A stretch of DNA of 5,046 bases from positions 1 through 5,046 of the forward strand of contig CAYTWT010000188.1 in NCBI GenBank assembly GCA_964442185.1. The letters are read 5' to 3'. Shown in pieces: positions 3,743-5,046 of the stretch; position 1 is the first letter of the stretch, and each line of letters opens with the position of its first letter. Both the position numbers and the translations under genes were made by a program. This DNA comes from CADEEV01 sp964442185 (GTDB taxonomy: Bacteria > Acidobacteriota > Vicinamibacteria > Fen-336). The notes beneath the pieces were generated by a model, which did not search any database, was not told the origin of the DNA, and saw nothing but the letters and a program-made list of their open reading frames with translations.

Positions 3743-5046
3743 TGCGCGCTCTTCGACGTCGGCTGCCAGGACGGCACCAACTTCCTGGTCATGGAGTACC
3801 TCGAGGGCGAGACCCTTGCGGATCGGCTGAGCCGGGGCCCGCTCCCCACCGAGCAAGTGCTGCGCTACGGCATCGAGATCGCGGACGCGCTGGACAAGGC
3901 CCACCGTCAGGGCATCGTCCACCGCGACTTGAAGCCGGGCAACGTGATGCTGACGAAGGCGGGGACCAAGCTCTTGGATTTCGGCCTGGCCAAGCTTCAC
4001 GGTGCGCAGGCCGCACCGGTAGCCTCGATGCTCTCAGCGCTCGAGACCTCGGCGCGCCCGTTGACGGAGCATGGCACGGTGCTCGGGACGTTCCAGTACA
4101 TGGCCCCAGAACAGCTCGAAGCGAAGGAAGCGGACGCCCGCTCCGACATCTTTGCGCTCGGCTCGCTCCTCTATGAGATGGCCGCGGGCAAGAGGGCCTT
4201 CACCGGCAAGAGCCAGGCAAGCCTGATCGCCGCCATCCTGTCCGCGGAGCCGCCTCCGCTTGCGTCGGTCCAGCCCATGGCTCCACCGGCGCTGGAGCGG
4301 CTCGTGAAGGTGTGCCTGGCCAAGGACCCAGACGACCGCCTGCAGACCGCCCACGACGTGATGCAGGAGCTGAAGTGGATCGCGGAGGCCGGCTCGGCGG
4401 CCGGAGTGCCGGCGCCGGTGGCGGCGCGGCGCAAGAGCCGCGAGCGCCTGGCTTGGATCCTGGCCGGCGTCCTCCCGCTCGTCGCGTCGGGGGCCACGCT
4501 CTTCCTGGCCTCGCGGTGGAAGCCCGCGACGGCTCTGCGCTCCTCCCGTTTCGTGGTCCCGGTCCCGGGCCGGGCCGCCAGCCTCCAATACGCGAACCTG
4601 TCCCCCGACGGGAGCATGCTCGCGTTCCTGGCCACCGTCGACGGCAAGACCTCGGTTTGGGTACGCCCGCTCGACTCCATGGAGGCCCGCCCCCTGCCCG
4701 GCACCGAAGGAGCCGCCGATCTCATGTGGTCGGACGACAGCCGCTTCCTGGCCTTCTGGGTCGCCCCCGAGATCAAGAAGATTGCCGTGGCCGGAGGGCC
4801 GTCCCTCCCACTCTTCAGCATCAAGGACACCTTGTCTTTCGGCGAGTGGAGTCAGGACGGGATTCTCTTGTTCAACAATGAGACCGATGGAGCGATCTAC
4901 AAGGCCTCGTCGTCAGGCGGCGCGCCCACGGCGGTCACCACGGTGGAAAAGGGCGCGTCGGAGACCCACGCCTACCCGAGCTTCCTTCCCGATGGACGAC
5001 ACTTCCTCTTCCTGGCGCGGCGTACGCCCCTCGAGACGAGCGCGAT
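3527..5046 (+). CDS. Transmembrane Hanks-type Ser/Thr protein kinase with TolB/WD40-like propeller, 3' end cut off
   Basis: The frame is open for 506 codons and leaves the window without a stop. The cytoplasmic kinase domain spans about 10-280: glycine loop GAGGMGEV (19-26), ATP lysine K41 in VALK, helix-C E60, catalytic HRDLKPGN (132-139, D134), DFG (151-153), APE (193-195), D207/G212 of DIFALG, and R271 in DPDDR. All catalytic residues are present, so it should phosphorylate Ser/Thr. A basic patch (RRKSRER, 301-307) precedes one membrane helix, about 308-328 (LAWILAGVLPLVASGATLFL). The outer part then starts a beta-propeller of PD40/TolB type, with SPDG at 359-362, WSDDSRFLAF, and PDGRHFLF from 488. 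It probably senses a periplasmic or surface signal; the ligand is unknown. Relatives are usually about 800-900 residues, so a substantial part lies beyond the window. The ATG has no clear Shine-Dalgarno. It is divergent from vapB, and its truncated paralogue lies at 22-369. Confidence 0.93.
   Translation, partial: MPLEPGAQLGPYEVLAPLGAGGMGEVYRAKDTRLDRTVALKVLPQHLAADPGLRERFEREARAVSSLNHPHICALFDVGCQDGTNFLVMEYLEGETLADRLSRGPLPTEQVLRYGIEIADALDKAHRQGIVHRDLKPGNVMLTKAGTKLLDFGLAKLHGAQAAPVASMLSALETSARPLTEHGTVLGTFQYMAPEQLEAKEADARSDIFALGSLLYEMAAGKRAFTGKSQASLIAAILSAEPPPLASVQPMAPPALERLVKVCLAKDPDDRLQTAHDVMQELKWIAEAGSAAGVPAPVAARRKSRERLAWILAGVLPLVASGATLFLASRWKPATALRSSRFVVPVPGRAASLQYANLSPDGSMLAFLATVDGKTSVWVRPLDSMEARPLPGTEGAADLMWSDDSRFLAFWVAPEIKKIAVAGGPSLPLFSIKDTLSFGEWSQDGILLFNNETDGAIYKASSSGGAPTAVTTVEKGASETHAYPSFLPDGRHFLFLARRTPLETSA

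Noticed and set aside
3293..4000. Minus-strand open frame of 235 codons opposite the kinase N-terminus
   Set aside because: It is antisense to conserved kinase motifs and overlaps vapB out of frame, with no recognisable domain.
3430..4176. Plus-strand open frame of 248 codons overlapping the kinase in a different frame
   Set aside because: The alternative frame beginning at 3527 carries every kinase motif; this one is an Arg/Pro/Gly-rich shadow.
4034..4881. Several open frames of 184-219 codons on both strands over the kinase transmembrane and propeller region
   Set aside because: All lack motifs and lie within the continuous kinase frame that is open to the window end.

Overview
This 5,046-base window is very G+C-rich bacterial DNA. 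It contains no rRNA, tRNA, CRISPR array, transposase or integrase that I can recognise. The best clue to the source is a membrane-anchored Hanks-type Ser/Thr kinase with a TolB/WD40-like C-terminal propeller and an 'AGGMGEVYRAKDTRLDR' N-lobe. Such proteins are multiplied in Acidobacteriota and in some other soil lineages. I therefore favour an Acidobacteriota-like or similar high-GC soil bacterium, but the phylum is an inference.

Layout from left to right. (1) 22-369 holds a kinase remnant: the first 72 codons of the kinase are joined to scraps of the C-terminal end of the same protein family. (2) 497-1092 is a mazE-mazF type II toxin-antitoxin operon on the + strand, preceded by a perfect 15-bp palindrome. 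(3) 1108-1788, minus strand, encodes an ABATE/CGNR zinc-finger protein that converges on mazF. (4) 1789-1928 is an unusually A+T-rich divergent control region with four GTTAC/GTAAC motifs. (5) 1929-2714 encodes a fusion of an antibiotic-biosynthesis-monooxygenase-like (ABM) domain and a DinB-like domain. (6) 2737-3401, minus strand, is a second toxin-antitoxin operon, vapB-vapC of the FitAB type, with a promoter and overlapping palindrome upstream. (7) 3527 to the window end encodes a kinase with all catalytic motifs present, cut off by the window edge inside its propeller domain.

The two kinase 5' ends (22-237 and 3527-3742) are gap-free, same-orientation copies: 203 of 216 bases match, and 11 of the 13 differences are silent. 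They bracket about 3.3 kb carrying two toxin-antitoxin modules and a divergent regulator/enzyme pair, a typical accessory-island arrangement. The left copy has lost nearly all of its middle and carries a Lys-to-Glu change at the ATP-binding lysine, whereas the right copy keeps every catalytic motif. The two toxin-antitoxin pairs are self-contained. The ABM-DinB fusion and the CGNR protein probably share regulation through the divergent region. I see no clearly new defence or mobile system. The most distinctive items are the deleted kinase paralogue, the flanking direct repeats, the motif-rich divergent region and the CGNV variant of the zinc finger.
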